Positions 44,335 to 53,305 of a DNA stretch of 64,000 nucleotides are shown here, one piece after another. The notes beneath the pieces were generated by a model. The model was not told where the DNA came from and did no database searches. It was given only the letters and a program-made list of their open reading frames with translations. The translations under genes and the position numbers were made by a program. The stretch is from Oceanihabitans gracilariae (lineage in GTDB: Bacteria > Bacteroidota > Bacteroidia > Flavobacteriales > Flavobacteriaceae): assembly GCF_042684485.1 (NCBI RefSeq), contig NZ_JBHULM010000011.1, positions 1,736,001-1,800,000 on the forward strand, read 5' to 3'. Every line of letters begins with the position of its first letter. Positions within the stretch are counted from its first letter, which is position 1.

Positions 44335-45387
44335 ATGAAAAATTTAAAATTAATCACATCAATTGTATTTATGGCATTATTCTCATTTGTGTCTTGTCAA
44401 GACGAAATAGATAATGAAAGTGGTGAAAACCCAAACACCAATACTGCAGATTCACAAACCGCAGATAATTTAATAAGAACCTCAATGTATGATGGCTCTT
44501 TTGATGATTTTTTAGACGGAGTTTCATGTTCTTCTATTTTATTACCTGTTACAGCAACAGTAAACGGAACAACATTAACCATTGTTAGCCAAACAGACTA
44601 TGAGCAAGTTTTAAATATTTTAGGAGAGTTTAATACAGATGATGATACAGTAGTGCTTCAGTTTCCGTTAACAGTTGCTTTAAGTAACTATACAGAAGTT
44701 GTTGTTACTAATCAAGCAGAGTATGATGCTTTAGTAGATGCATGTGAAACTGCAGAAGCAGAAGGTGAAGCAGCAATATCTTGTTTAGACATTGAGTTTC
44801 CTATTACTATATTAACATATAGTCTTACGCTTGAACAAACAGGAAGTGTTGTATTAGAGTCAGAACAACAACTATACGCTTACATGAATGATTTTAGTAA
44901 TGATGAGTTGTTTTCTATTAATTACCCAATAAATATTGATTTTGCTAGTGGTAGTTCTACAACAATAACTAGTGACACTTCTTTACAAGCAAGTATTAAT
45001 GATTGTATAAATGATGAAGAAGCTATGGAAGACGCAGAAGAAGATGCAGATGCTTTAGAAGAAATTTTAGTAGATGGTCTTTTTCAAGTAGAGTCTTTTG
45101 TTAATGCAGGAATTAATACTGCTAATGATTATGCAGAATTTACTATAGACTTTGCAAACGATTTAAGTATTGTTGCAGAAAACACAGTAAATACAGCAGT
45201 AAGTGATGTTCAAGGTACTTATGAAGTAACTTCGCAAATGGAAGTTTATTTAAGCCTTAATTTTACAGGTGATGCTACTTTTAGTTTGTTAAACCATGAT
45301 TGGCAAGTAGTAAGTTATAGTAACTCTAGTATTGTGTTACAAAGCACAACAAATACAGCAATTACTTTAGTACTTTCACAAGTGTAA
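44335..45387 (+). CDS. Lipoprotein with duplicated beta-domain, ECF1 regulon
   Basis: 350 residues. Lipobox Cys21 (SFVSCQDE) after the signal peptide. Two homologous repeats of about 74 residues run Cys65-Cys137 and Cys150-Cys224. Each begins with Cys and a Pro-containing strand ('SSILLPVTATV' / 'LDIEFPITILT'), has a central acidic segment before a 'FPLTV' / 'YPINI' strand, and ends in 'DC'. The Cys pairs could form one disulfide per repeat or bind a ligand. An acidic helical linker (225-245) leads to a C-terminal beta domain. Two ECF1 elements and a housekeeping box lie upstream. Function unknown; probably on the cell surface. Confidence 0.75.
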   Translation: MKNLKLITSIVFMALFSFVSCQDEIDNESGENPNTNTADSQTADNLIRTSMYDGSFDDFLDGVSCSSILLPVTATVNGTTLTIVSQTDYEQVLNILGEFNTDDDTVVLQFPLTVALSNYTEVVVTNQAEYDALVDACETAEAEGEAAISCLDIEFPITILTYSLTLEQTGSVVLESEQQLYAYMNDFSNDELFSINYPINIDFASGSSTTITSDTSLQASINDCINDEEAMEDAEEDADALEEILVDGLFQVESFVNAGINTANDYAEFTIDFANDLSIVAENTVNTAVSDVQGTYEVTSQMEVYLSLNFTGDATFSLLNHDWQVVSYSNSSIVLQSTTNTAITLVLSQV

Positions 45388-45420
45388 TATTATTTTAAAA
45401 TAATAAAGCCAATATTAATA

Positions 45421-45452
45421 AAACAGCTGCTAGATTTTCTAGCAGCTGTTTA
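45421..45452 (+). terminator. Terminator-like hairpin after the lipoprotein gene
   Basis: A perfect 14-bp stem (AAACAGCTGCTAGA / TCTAGCAGCTGTTT) with a 3-base loop but only a weak T-tail. The next gene starts 15 bp later, so partial read-through is likely. Confidence 0.7.
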
Positions 45453-45466
45453 TAAAAACACCTAAG

Positions 45467-46249
45467 ATGAAAAAGATAATGTTTGTAATTAGTTTTTTGG
45501 TAGCAATTGTAGCTTGTACAACAGATGAAGCTTCTTTGAATTTATCTAATAATAACAATAATAATAGTACTACAAGTGCTAACCAACAAAACACAGGAAG
45601 CTCTGCTAATGATTTACTATCAGACGCTACCTATACAAGCATGTTAATTGAGTTGGTTTATGTTGAAGGTTTTGAGCCATCACAAACAGCAATCAATAAC
45701 TTTGTAGCTTTTTTAGAAGCAAGAACCTTTAAACCTAATGGTATTACAGTTGAAAAAAGAGCAATAGCTTCACCAGGAAATGCGCCTTATACCAATACCG
45801 AAATAAGAGCCATTGAAGATGCTAATAGAACTGCTTATAATACAGAAAATCAAATAACTGTTTGGGCATTTTTTGCAGATGGAGCCTCTGCTAATAATAC
45901 AAGTGAAGGTGTGGTTTTAGGTACAGCATATAGAAATACCTCTTTTGTAATATACGAAGAAACCATACATGGTTATAGTGATAGTGCTTTAGAACCTAGT
46001 AGAAGTTTATTAGAAACTACAGTAATAACACATGAGTTTGGACATCTTTTAGGATTAACAAACTTAGGAACCGATTTACAGTCTGATCACGAAGATGCAA
46101 CGCACCCAAAACATTGCAATGAAGAAAATTGCTTAATGTATTATGCAGCAGAAACAGGTGACGGAATTGCCAATTTAATTACAGGAGGTTCGGCTCCACA
46201 ATTAGACGCTCAATGTATTGCAGACTTGCAAGCTAATGGAGGTAAATAA
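45467..46249 (+). CDS. Zinc metalloprotease lipoprotein (metzincin-like)
   Basis: 260 residues. Lipobox Cys17 (VACTTD), a poly-Asn/Ser/Thr linker (25-48), then a protease domain. 'THEFGHLLGLTN' supplies His189, Glu190 and His193, but the usual third ligand position is Asn199. A His-rich stretch follows (His208, His213, His216), then 'CNEENCLMYY' with Cys217, Cys222 and a Met-turn candidate Met224. The 'HCx4CxM' spacing recalls archaemetzincins, and similar proteins in Flavobacteriaceae are called membrane metalloproteases. It should act at the outer membrane. It follows the ECF1-regulated lipoprotein gene and precedes a barrel gene on the same strand. Confidence 0.8.
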   Translation: MKKIMFVISFLVAIVACTTDEASLNLSNNNNNNSTTSANQQNTGSSANDLLSDATYTSMLIELVYVEGFEPSQTAINNFVAFLEARTFKPNGITVEKRAIASPGNAPYTNTEIRAIEDANRTAYNTENQITVWAFFADGASANNTSEGVVLGTAYRNTSFVIYEETIHGYSDSALEPSRSLLETTVITHEFGHLLGLTNLGTDLQSDHEDATHPKHCNEENCLMYYAAETGDGIANLITGGSAPQLDAQCIADLQANGGK

Positions 46250-46268
46250 TTAATAAAATTGTAAAAAA

Positions 46269-46862
46269 ATGAAAAAAGGATATTTAATAACTATAGCATT
46301 GCTATGCTTAATTTTTACTAGTAATGCACAAGAAGAAAACACAAACGCATCTAACTTTGGTTTAAAAGGAGGATATAATTTAGCAGCAGTAAGTTTTGAT
46401 GGCGAAGAAGAAACAGGACAAAGACATAGTTTTCATGTTGGTATTTATGGAGAGTCTTTTGTTTCTAAAGCTGTAGCGCTTCAATTAGAACTTCAATACT
46501 CACAACAAGGTTATCAAGTCAAGAGTAATGGAGGTACTTTTACTCAAAAATTAGATTATATTAATATACCATTACTATTTAAAATGTATCCAGAAGATAG
46601 CTTTTATTTAGAAGTTGGTCCACAAGCAGGTTTTGCTATTTCACATAAAGAAACCTTTGATAGTAGTTTTAACTTATTTGATACTTCACAAGAATTTGAA
46701 CCTAATAAATTAGATTGGGGAATTAATTTTGGAGGAGGATTTAAAACCAATAACGGAGTAAGTCTTGGTGTAAGATACCATTTAGGATTAGGGGATATAT
46801 ATGAAGATCAAGGAAGTCCTAGAAATAGAGTTTGGCAATTTTCAATTGGGTTTGATTTATAG
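46269..46862 (+). CDS. Outer membrane beta-barrel protein (PorT-like porin family)
   Basis: 197 residues with signal peptide (ending TSNAQEE) and an eight-strand-like barrel pattern: 'NFGLKGGYNLAAVSFDGE', 'ALQLELQYSQQGYQVK', 'SFYLEVGPQAGFAIS', 'GINFGGGFKTNNGVSLGVRY', ending 'QFSIGFDL'. This fits the Bacteroidota 'outer membrane beta-barrel' (PF13568-type) family. It is 19 bp after the metalloprotease gene, so probably co-transcribed. Role unknown. Confidence 0.85.
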   Translation: MKKGYLITIALLCLIFTSNAQEENTNASNFGLKGGYNLAAVSFDGEEETGQRHSFHVGIYGESFVSKAVALQLELQYSQQGYQVKSNGGTFTQKLDYINIPLLFKMYPEDSFYLEVGPQAGFAISHKETFDSSFNLFDTSQEFEPNKLDWGINFGGGFKTNNGVSLGVRYHLGLGDIYEDQGSPRNRVWQFSIGFDL

Positions 46863-46885
46863 ATGAAAATTACAATAATTTAGCT

Positions 46886-46893
46886 TAGTTTTG
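46886..46893 (+). promoter_or_regulatory. -7 box of ctlX
   Basis: TAGTTTTG matches TANNTTTG, 20 bp before the ctlX start codon. Confidence 0.55.
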
Positions 46894-46913
46894 CTTCGCT
46901 AAAAAAAGAGAAC

Positions 46914-47849
46914 ATGCAACAAACAACAAACACTATTTTAATGATTCGTCCTATAAACTTTAGGAGGAATGAGCAAACTGCTGTAAATAATTATTACCAA
47001 AAAGAAGCAGATAGCGTATTGCCTGAAACAGAAAATGTTAAAGCGCAAAGAGAGTTTGATAATTTTGTAGAAAAATTACGAGGTATAGGTGTTCATGTTG
47101 TAGTGGTTAGTGATACGGAAGAATTTGATACTCCAGATTCTATTTTTCCTAACAATTGGATTTCATTTCATGAAAACGGAACCGTTGGTATTTACCCAAT
47201 GTTTGCCGAAAATAGAAGAAATGAAAGACGTGAAGATGTTTTAGAAACCTTAGAAAAAGAAGGTTTTGTAATTGATAATATTGTAGATTATACTAGTGCT
47301 GAAGAAGAAGGCGTTTTTCTTGAAGGAACAGGAAGCTTAATTCTAGATAGAGAAAACAGTATCGCGTATTGTGCTTTATCTGCTCGTGCAGACGAAAGTT
47401 TGTTTATAGAGTTTTGTGAAGATTTTGAGTATACTCCAGTTGTTTTTACAGCCAATCAAACTGTAGAAGGAGAGCGTTTAGCTATTTACCATACCAATGT
47501 AATGATGTGTTTAGCAGAAACATTTGCTGTTATTTGCTTAGATAGTATAGATGATAAAAAAGAACGTAAAAACGTTGTAAAACATTTACAAGAAAGTGGT
47601 AAAGAAGTTATTAGAATAACCGAAGACCAAGTAGCTAGTTTTGCAGGTAATATGTTACAAGTAAGAGGTAAAGACCAAAAACGTTTTTTAATTATGAGTG
47701 AAGCTGCTCATACTAGTTTAACGCCATCACAAGTTAAACTTATAGAAAAGCATTGCCAAATTGTTAGTAGTAGTTTACATACTATTGAGTCTTGTGGTGG
47801 TGGTAGTGCACGTTGTATGATGGCAGAAGTGTTTTTACCAAAAAATTAA
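46914..47849 (+). CDS. ctlX: Citrulline-hydrolase-like amidinotransferase-superfamily protein (CtlX family)
   Basis: 311 residues, cytoplasmic. The beginning 'NTILMIRPINFRRNEQTAVNNYYQ', the 'DSIFPNNWISFHENGTVGIYPM' block and the Cys301 near the C-terminus ('SCGGGSARCMMAEVF') are typical of CtlX/ amidinotransferase-fold proteins that act on citrulline or arginine derivatives. The symbol reflects family resemblance; the substrate is not proven. Its stop codon overlaps that of the histidine kinase gene on the other strand by 4 bp. A second member of the superfamily is encoded at 31465-32379. Confidence 0.82.
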   Translation: MQQTTNTILMIRPINFRRNEQTAVNNYYQKEADSVLPETENVKAQREFDNFVEKLRGIGVHVVVVSDTEEFDTPDSIFPNNWISFHENGTVGIYPMFAENRRNERREDVLETLEKEGFVIDNIVDYTSAEEEGVFLEGTGSLILDRENSIAYCALSARADESLFIEFCEDFEYTPVVFTANQTVEGERLAIYHTNVMMCLAETFAVICLDSIDDKKERKNVVKHLQESGKEVIRITEDQVASFAGNMLQVRGKDQKRFLIMSEAAHTSLTPSQVKLIEKHCQIVSSSLHTIESCGGGSARCMMAEVFLPKN

Positions 47850-49930
47850 AAGCCTCCAGAAGGATTTGTTTTTGGTAGCTCTACATAAAAAGTGCTACCA
47901 ATATTTTCTGTGCTTTCTACCCAAATTCTGCCATGATTAAGTTCTACCAATTCTTTACAAATGGTTAAACCTAATCCAGTGCCTTTTTCATTTTTAGTAC
48001 CAATGGTAGTAAAAGAGTTACTTTTAAATAATTGGTCTTGGTTTTCTTTAGAGATACCAACACCAGTGTCGCCAATACTAATTAAACATTTACCATTACT
48101 AATATGGTTTTCAATACTTATAGTATCTCCATATTTACAAAACTTAACCGCATTAGTAAGTAAGTTTTGTATAATAATTTCTACCATACTTCTGTCTGCA
48201 TAAACAAAGTCACGTAAAGAATTATCTTCAACCTTAATTCCTTTTTTCTCTGTCTTTCGTTCAATAAGTTTTATTTTATCTTCAAAAACTTCTTGTACAT
48301 CAAATAAGCTAGGCTTAGACTCTAAAGATTGCATTTGTGATTTAGACCAATTAAGTAAATTAAATAAAAGTAAAGACGCATTGTTAGCATTATCACTTAG
48401 TTCTGGTATAAGTTGGTTAAATTCTTCTTGACTTAATGAACCTTCTTTTAATAAATCAATAAACCCTTTAATAGAAGTAATAGAGTCTTTTAAATCATGT
48501 GATACTATAGAAAAAAGTTTGTCTTTAACGGTGTTTATATCTTCTAGGTTTCTAGATTGATCTAAAATAGCTTCGTTTTGTAAATTAATTTGTTTGTTTT
48601 TGGCTTCTAGCTCTTTTGTATATTTAATTCTGTTTTTACGTCTTAAATAAATTAATATTAAAAAAGTAGTTACCATTGCAAAAGCAGCAAGCAATGCATA
48701 AAAAACAAATTTTAGTCTTTCTATTTCAACTTGATTTGCTTTCTTTTCTTCTTCATGCTGACTAATTAAAGCTTTCTTTTCTTCTTGTAAATTAACTTCT
48801 AAATCTACAGGTGTAATAGTAGCAATAGGTGTTTGCGTCAATTTTTTTGAAGCAGCTTCTTCTTGTTGTTTTTCAACTTTACTTTTAAGTTCGTAGTATC
48901 TTTTTTGCCAAATATAGGCTAGTTTATAATTGCTTTCTAAAGAGTCTAATTGTGCTCTTAAGCCGTAATTTTTTATTAACTCTTTATTATCTTTTAGTTT
49001 TCTAGCAATAGTTGTTGCTTCATACAACAGCCTCTCTGCAACAATAGTTTTTTTTTCTTTTAGGTATAGTTCTCCTGCACTGTTTAAACCTTGTAAAATC
49101 CCTTTGTCATAATCTAGCCTTCTACTTAATCTCAAACCTTTAGTTACATATTCTTTGGCTTGATTTAAATTATTTAAAGCCAAATATGCGCTTCCTATTT
49201 TTGTTAAAACATCACCTCTTAATATAGAGTCTGTAGTATCTATACTTGTTAGTACATTATTAAAATAATAAATGGCTTTTTGGTAGTCTTCTTTGTTATA
49301 AAATAAATCTCCTAAATTTTTATTGGTTTCAATAATAGCCTCTTGTCTATCTAGGTTTTCTGAGCAAAGCAGTGTTTTTTTATAAAACGTAATAGCTTGG
49401 TCATAAGCTTCCATATTATGGTAGGCTTCTGCTAGATTTTTGAAGGCATCACAGAGTTCATTATTTAAATTGCGTTTTTCAAGTTCTTCAATGGCAGAAA
49501 GTGAAAACTGTAACCCTTTATCATAATTGCCTCTTGCTATTTCAATTAAACCAATACAATTGTTGATTTTTGCAACACCTAAAGTGTCTCCTAGCTCTAT
49601 ATATAGTTCTTTAGACTTCGTGTAATTATCAATAGCATTTATGTAATCTTCTTTTTTAGCAAAAATAAGCGCTTTGTAATAGGTGATTTCTGCAATACCT
49701 GCTGAGTAGCTTAAAGTGTTAGAAAGTTTTTCGCTCTCTCTTATAAACTGTAATGCTTTGTTAAAGTCTTTGTTGTGGTATAATAATTTAATTATCTGTA
49801 TAGATGTATTAACCTTTGTAGTGTCAGGTTTCTGAAAAGCTAATTGAATAGTAAGACTGTCTAGGTCTTCGGTTTGAGAAAAACCAAAAAACAAAGTAAG
49901 ACTAAAAATAAGAGTTATCAGTTTCCTCAT
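47846..49930 (-). CDS. TPR-containing hybrid-free sensor histidine kinase (orphan)
   Basis: 694 residues. Signal peptide, then six or so TPR motifs in the periplasmic part (about 60-335, e.g. 'AYHNMEAYDQAITFYKKTLL'), a membrane span near 405-425 ('FYALLAAFAMVTTFLILIYL'), a short coiled coil, then HisKA with His in 'FSIVSHDLKDSITSIKGF' and HATPase_c ('NLLTNAVKFCKYGD', 'ISIGDTGVGIS', 'GTGLGLTICKELVELNHGRI'). It should autophosphorylate on that His. No response regulator gene is adjacent, so the partner is encoded elsewhere. It converges on ctlX with a 4-bp overlap. Confidence 0.93.
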   Translation of the reverse strand: MRKLITLIFSLTLFFGFSQTEDLDSLTIQLAFQKPDTTKVNTSIQIIKLLYHNKDFNKALQFIRESEKLSNTLSYSAGIAEITYYKALIFAKKEDYINAIDNYTKSKELYIELGDTLGVAKINNCIGLIEIARGNYDKGLQFSLSAIEELEKRNLNNELCDAFKNLAEAYHNMEAYDQAITFYKKTLLCSENLDRQEAIIETNKNLGDLFYNKEDYQKAIYYFNNVLTSIDTTDSILRGDVLTKIGSAYLALNNLNQAKEYVTKGLRLSRRLDYDKGILQGLNSAGELYLKEKKTIVAERLLYEATTIARKLKDNKELIKNYGLRAQLDSLESNYKLAYIWQKRYYELKSKVEKQQEEAASKKLTQTPIATITPVDLEVNLQEEKKALISQHEEEKKANQVEIERLKFVFYALLAAFAMVTTFLILIYLRRKNRIKYTKELEAKNKQINLQNEAILDQSRNLEDINTVKDKLFSIVSHDLKDSITSIKGFIDLLKEGSLSQEEFNQLIPELSDNANNASLLLFNLLNWSKSQMQSLESKPSLFDVQEVFEDKIKLIERKTEKKGIKVEDNSLRDFVYADRSMVEIIIQNLLTNAVKFCKYGDTISIENHISNGKCLISIGDTGVGISKENQDQLFKSNSFTTIGTKNEKGTGLGLTICKELVELNHGRIWVESTENIGSTFYVELPKTNPSGGF

Positions 49931-50289
49931 TTAATACATTTACATAAGTAAGGTATCAACTAAGAGTCTTTTTTTGAGGGAATTAAAAACGCTTTGTTCG
50001 ATTGTTAGTTATAAAAAAAGAATTATTCTATTTCTATTTTAGAATAAAACTGTTAATACACAAAACTGATTAAAACATATTTAATAAACTAATTAAAGCG
50101 ATTTAATGCAAAAAAAATAGATAAAGTGAAAATATTTGAATTTATATTGCTAATTTGATAGTTAATTGCTTAACAATTAGCAAGAAAAGGGGTCTGTTAT
50201 GAAGCCTACACAGAAAAAATAATGCTGTTTTACTTTCTAGTTTTTAGCAAATATTTTCGGCAATAAAATACTATCTTTGCATCCTTAAA
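49931..50289. other. 359-bp gap between histidine kinase and argS
   Basis: No convincing gene. It holds a 9-bp inverted repeat (TTGCTAATT 50147-50155 and AATTAGCAA 50175-50183), a 7-codon ORF at 50199-50222 (MKPTQKK) behind a purine-rich stretch, and the argS -7 box at 50272. The rest is AT-rich. Confidence 0.6.
50272..50279 (+). promoter_or_regulatory. -7 box of argS
   Basis: TATCTTTG matches TANNTTTG. A transcript start near 50286 leaves only 4 bases before the ATG at 50290, which favours the ATG at 50302 as the real start. Confidence 0.7.
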
Positions 50290-50301
50290 ATGAAAAGAAA
50301 A

Positions 50302-52086
50302 ATGAGTCTTCAAAACACTTTATCAAATACCATAAAACAAGCAGTTACCTCTATTTATAATGTAACCTTAGAAACTATAGAATTTCAAGCTACCAGAAAA
50401 GAATTTGCTGGTGATATAACCGTTGTTGTTTTTCCTATGTTACGCGCTATAAAAGGAAACCCAATGCAAATAGGAGAAGCTATTGGTAATTACTTGGTAG
50501 AAAATGTAGAAGATGTAAAAGCTTTTAATGTAGTAAAGGGCTTTTTAAACATAGAAATTAGTGATAGTTATTATGTAGATTTTTTCAATAGCATTAAAAC
50601 CAACACTACCTATGGTTTTGTAGAACCAACAGCTAATGAAAAAGCTGTAATGGTGGAGTATTCTTCGCCTAATACCAATAAACCTTTGCATTTAGGGCAC
50701 ATACGTAATAACTTATTAGGGTATAGTGTAGCAGAAATTATTAAAGCTTCTGGTAAAAAAGTATACAAAACGCAAATTATTAATGATAGAGGAATACATA
50801 TTTGTAAAAGTATGTTGGCTTGGAAACGTTTTGGAAATAATGAAACTCCAGAGTCTACAGGTTTAAAAGGCGATAAATTGGTTGGTAATTACTATGTAAA
50901 GTTTGACCAAGAATATAAAAAGGAAATACAAGACTTAATTGCTAAAGGGCAAACCGAAGACGAAGCAAAAAAGAATGCACCTATTTTAGTTGAAGCACAA
51001 GAAATGTTGCGTAAGTGGGAAGCTGGAGATGATGAGGTTGTTGCACTTTGGACCAAAATGAACAATTGGGTTTATGATGGTTTTAATATTACTTATAAAA
51101 ATTTAGGTGTAGATTTTGATACACTGTATTATGAAAGCCAAACCTATTTATTAGGAAAAGAGTTTGTAGCAGAAGGATTAAAAACAGGCGTTTTCTATAC
51201 TAAAGAAGATGGTTCTGTTTGGTGTGATTTAACAGAAGATGGTCTAGACGAAAAAATTGTTTTACGTAGTGATGGTACTGCTGTATACATGACCCAAGAT
51301 ATTGGTACAGCTATACAACGTGTAAAAGATTATCCAGATGTAGGAGGTATGGTTTATACCGTTGGTAATGAACAAGATTATCACTTTCAAGTATTGTTTT
51401 TAATTCTTAAAAAACTAGGATTTGATTGGGCAAAAAATCTATTTCATTTAAGTTACGGAATGGTAGATTTACCTTCTGGTAAAATGAAAAGTAGAGAAGG
51501 TACTGTTGTAGATGCAGATGATTTAATTGTGGAAATGGCTAATACAGCAGGAGAAATTTCACAAGAACTAGGAAAACTAGAAAACTACTCTGAAACCGAA
51601 AAACAAGAACTATACAAAACCATAGGTCTTGGTGCTTTAAAATATTACATATTAAAAGTAGACCCGAAAAAGCGTATTTTGTTTGATCCAAAAAGTTCTA
51701 TAGACTTTCAAGGTAATACAGGACCTTTTATACAATATACCTATGCAAGAATACAATCTATTTTACGTAAAGCAGAAGTAGATACTACTGTTTCTTTAGG
51801 AGTAGAAGAGGTCACTTTACATGAAAAAGAAAAAGAACTAGTAAAACAATTACAACTTTTTCCTGAAGTAATACAAAATGCGGCAGACAACCATAGTCCT
51901 GCTTTAATTGCAAATTATACTTATGATTTGGTAAAAGAGTTTAATTCTTTTTACCAAAATGTGTCTATTCTTGGAGCAGATACAGAAAATGAAAAAGTGT
52001 TTAGAGTACAGTTAGCACAAGTAGTAGCAAATACTATTAAAAATGCATTTAGTTTATTAGGAGTGCATGTACCAGAAAGAATGTAA
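50302..52086 (+). CDS. argS: Arginyl-tRNA synthetase
   Basis: 594 residues from ATG at 50302 (MSLQNTLSNTIKQAVTSIYN); an in-frame ATG at 50290 adds four residues but lies almost at the predicted transcript start. Class I synthetase that charges tRNA-Arg. Signature 'VEYSSPNTNKPLHLGHIRNN' (HIGH motif, here HLGH) and 'SGKMKSREG' (KMSKS equivalent) are present, with an N-terminal additional domain (1-100) and an anticodon-binding DALR domain at the end ('AFSLLGVHVPERM'). Monocistronic with its own promoter. Confidence 0.97.
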   Translation: MSLQNTLSNTIKQAVTSIYNVTLETIEFQATRKEFAGDITVVVFPMLRAIKGNPMQIGEAIGNYLVENVEDVKAFNVVKGFLNIEISDSYYVDFFNSIKTNTTYGFVEPTANEKAVMVEYSSPNTNKPLHLGHIRNNLLGYSVAEIIKASGKKVYKTQIINDRGIHICKSMLAWKRFGNNETPESTGLKGDKLVGNYYVKFDQEYKKEIQDLIAKGQTEDEAKKNAPILVEAQEMLRKWEAGDDEVVALWTKMNNWVYDGFNITYKNLGVDFDTLYYESQTYLLGKEFVAEGLKTGVFYTKEDGSVWCDLTEDGLDEKIVLRSDGTAVYMTQDIGTAIQRVKDYPDVGGMVYTVGNEQDYHFQVLFLILKKLGFDWAKNLFHLSYGMVDLPSGKMKSREGTVVDADDLIVEMANTAGEISQELGKLENYSETEKQELYKTIGLGALKYYILKVDPKKRILFDPKSSIDFQGNTGPFIQYTYARIQSILRKAEVDTTVSLGVEEVTLHEKEKELVKQLQLFPEVIQNAADNHSPALIANYTYDLVKEFNSFYQNVSILGADTENEKVFRVQLAQVVANTIKNAFSLLGVHVPERM

Positions 52087-52136
52087 TATTTTTATTAAAA
52101 CAAACATCTTTGTATTGTTTTAGTAAGGACTTTAAG

Positions 52137-52177
52137 ATTAATGTAAAACGTTATAACAAATAACGTTTTACATTAAT
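52137..52177. terminator. 18-bp perfect inverted repeat between convergent genes
   Basis: ATTAATGTAAAACGTTAT and its exact complement flank a 5-base loop. It lies between the argS stop and the end of the minus-strand NdpA gene. No long T-run follows on either strand, so it may stop transcription by structure alone or have another role. Confidence 0.6.
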
Positions 52178-52204
52178 CTATATATTAAAAGAAGGTTTTA
52201 TATT

Positions 52205-53254
52205 TTATCCTTCTGCATTAAAAAATACTTTGTAGTAATACATTTTCTTTTCTTCATCAAAACCACGCTCTAAATATTCTTGAGCAGCATCAGGAGCATC
52301 AATATCTAATTTAATCTGGATATTAGTATCTAGCTTAATATCTGTTTTAATTTTCTTTTTGTCTTTTTTTACAACGGCTTCGGCAAGATCAAATTGGTTA
52401 CGTAGTAAAACGTTTTGTTCGCTTTCGTATTCCTTTTTAAAATCTTCAAACAGTTGTATGTGTTTTTCTTCGGTAAAAATTTCTTCTTTAAAATTTTCAA
52501 CGTTTATAATTTCGTTTTCCTTAAAATAGTCAATAGTTTTTGCAAGAAAAATGTTTCGTTCTTGTTCGCCATAACTCGTTTTTAAAATTTCAGTAGAAAA
52601 CTCACTACACATATCAAGATAGTTATGTGTATGGTTATTCATATCATCTGCGTACTTGATGTTTAAAAATTTATCTAACCAATATTGCGCATCATAACTA
52701 TTGTTATCTACACTTAAAATAATATTTCCTTCCATATCAGACTGGTTTAAGATAAGACAGCCTTTATCTACTTTTTTAGAAGAAATACCTTGTTGCACCA
52801 AAACATCATAACTATTGTTTTCAAGATAGGTTTGAAAGAAATTGGTTTTATTTTCAATTTTAAAAATACCAATAGCATTTGTAACCATTTCTTTAAACTC
52901 TATACCTTCAAAAAGCGCTACTAAAACATCTCCTGTTTTTATTTGTGCAGAATCACTTTGCTCATATAAATGCTTTACAATGTTTTTTGAAGTTTCAACA
53001 AAGGAATCTTCATCACTAAAAATACTTTTTGCGTAACTATTAATTTCATTTAAAGCTACATTAGAGTGGTGGTTAAAACGATAACTTTGCACAACAGAGC
53101 CAAATGGTCTTAATAAAAAAGGAAGCATAAGTTCATAGCTTTCTTCATCAAAATGTACTTCTTTATCTGAAAATGCATTTTTTGTATCGTTATGTTTATT
53201 ACCAACTTTATGAATTATAAATTTGGATATGGTTGCGTTTTTACGTGTAATCAT
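52205..53254 (-). CDS. NdpA/YejK-family nucleoid-associated protein
   Basis: 349 residues, soluble. Beginning 'ISKFIIHKVGNKHNDTKNAF' and internal 'KTGDVLVALFEGIEF', 'LDKFLNIKYADD' match the nucleoid-associated NdpA (PF04245) family. These proteins are found on the nucleoid or associated with DNA; their exact role is not settled. It is a single gene, flanked by the 18-bp repeat downstream and a terminator of the next gene upstream. Confidence 0.85.
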   Translation of the reverse strand: MITRKNATISKFIIHKVGNKHNDTKNAFSDKEVHFDEESYELMLPFLLRPFGSVVQSYRFNHHSNVALNEINSYAKSIFSDEDSFVETSKNIVKHLYEQSDSAQIKTGDVLVALFEGIEFKEMVTNAIGIFKIENKTNFFQTYLENNSYDVLVQQGISSKKVDKGCLILNQSDMEGNIILSVDNNSYDAQYWLDKFLNIKYADDMNNHTHNYLDMCSEFSTEILKTSYGEQERNIFLAKTIDYFKENEIINVENFKEEIFTEEKHIQLFEDFKKEYESEQNVLLRNQFDLAEAVVKKDKKKIKTDIKLDTNIQIKLDIDAPDAAQEYLERGFDEEKKMYYYKVFFNAEG

Positions 53255-53305
53255 CTTGAAAATTTTGTGACTACAATACTAATCATTTTGTTATAAAAAG
53301 GCATT

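Noticed and set aside
50199..50222. A 7-codon ORF upstream of argS as a leader peptide
   Set aside because: It reads MKPTQKK with no arginine codons and is not followed by an attenuator-like structure, so control by arginyl-tRNA is not supported.
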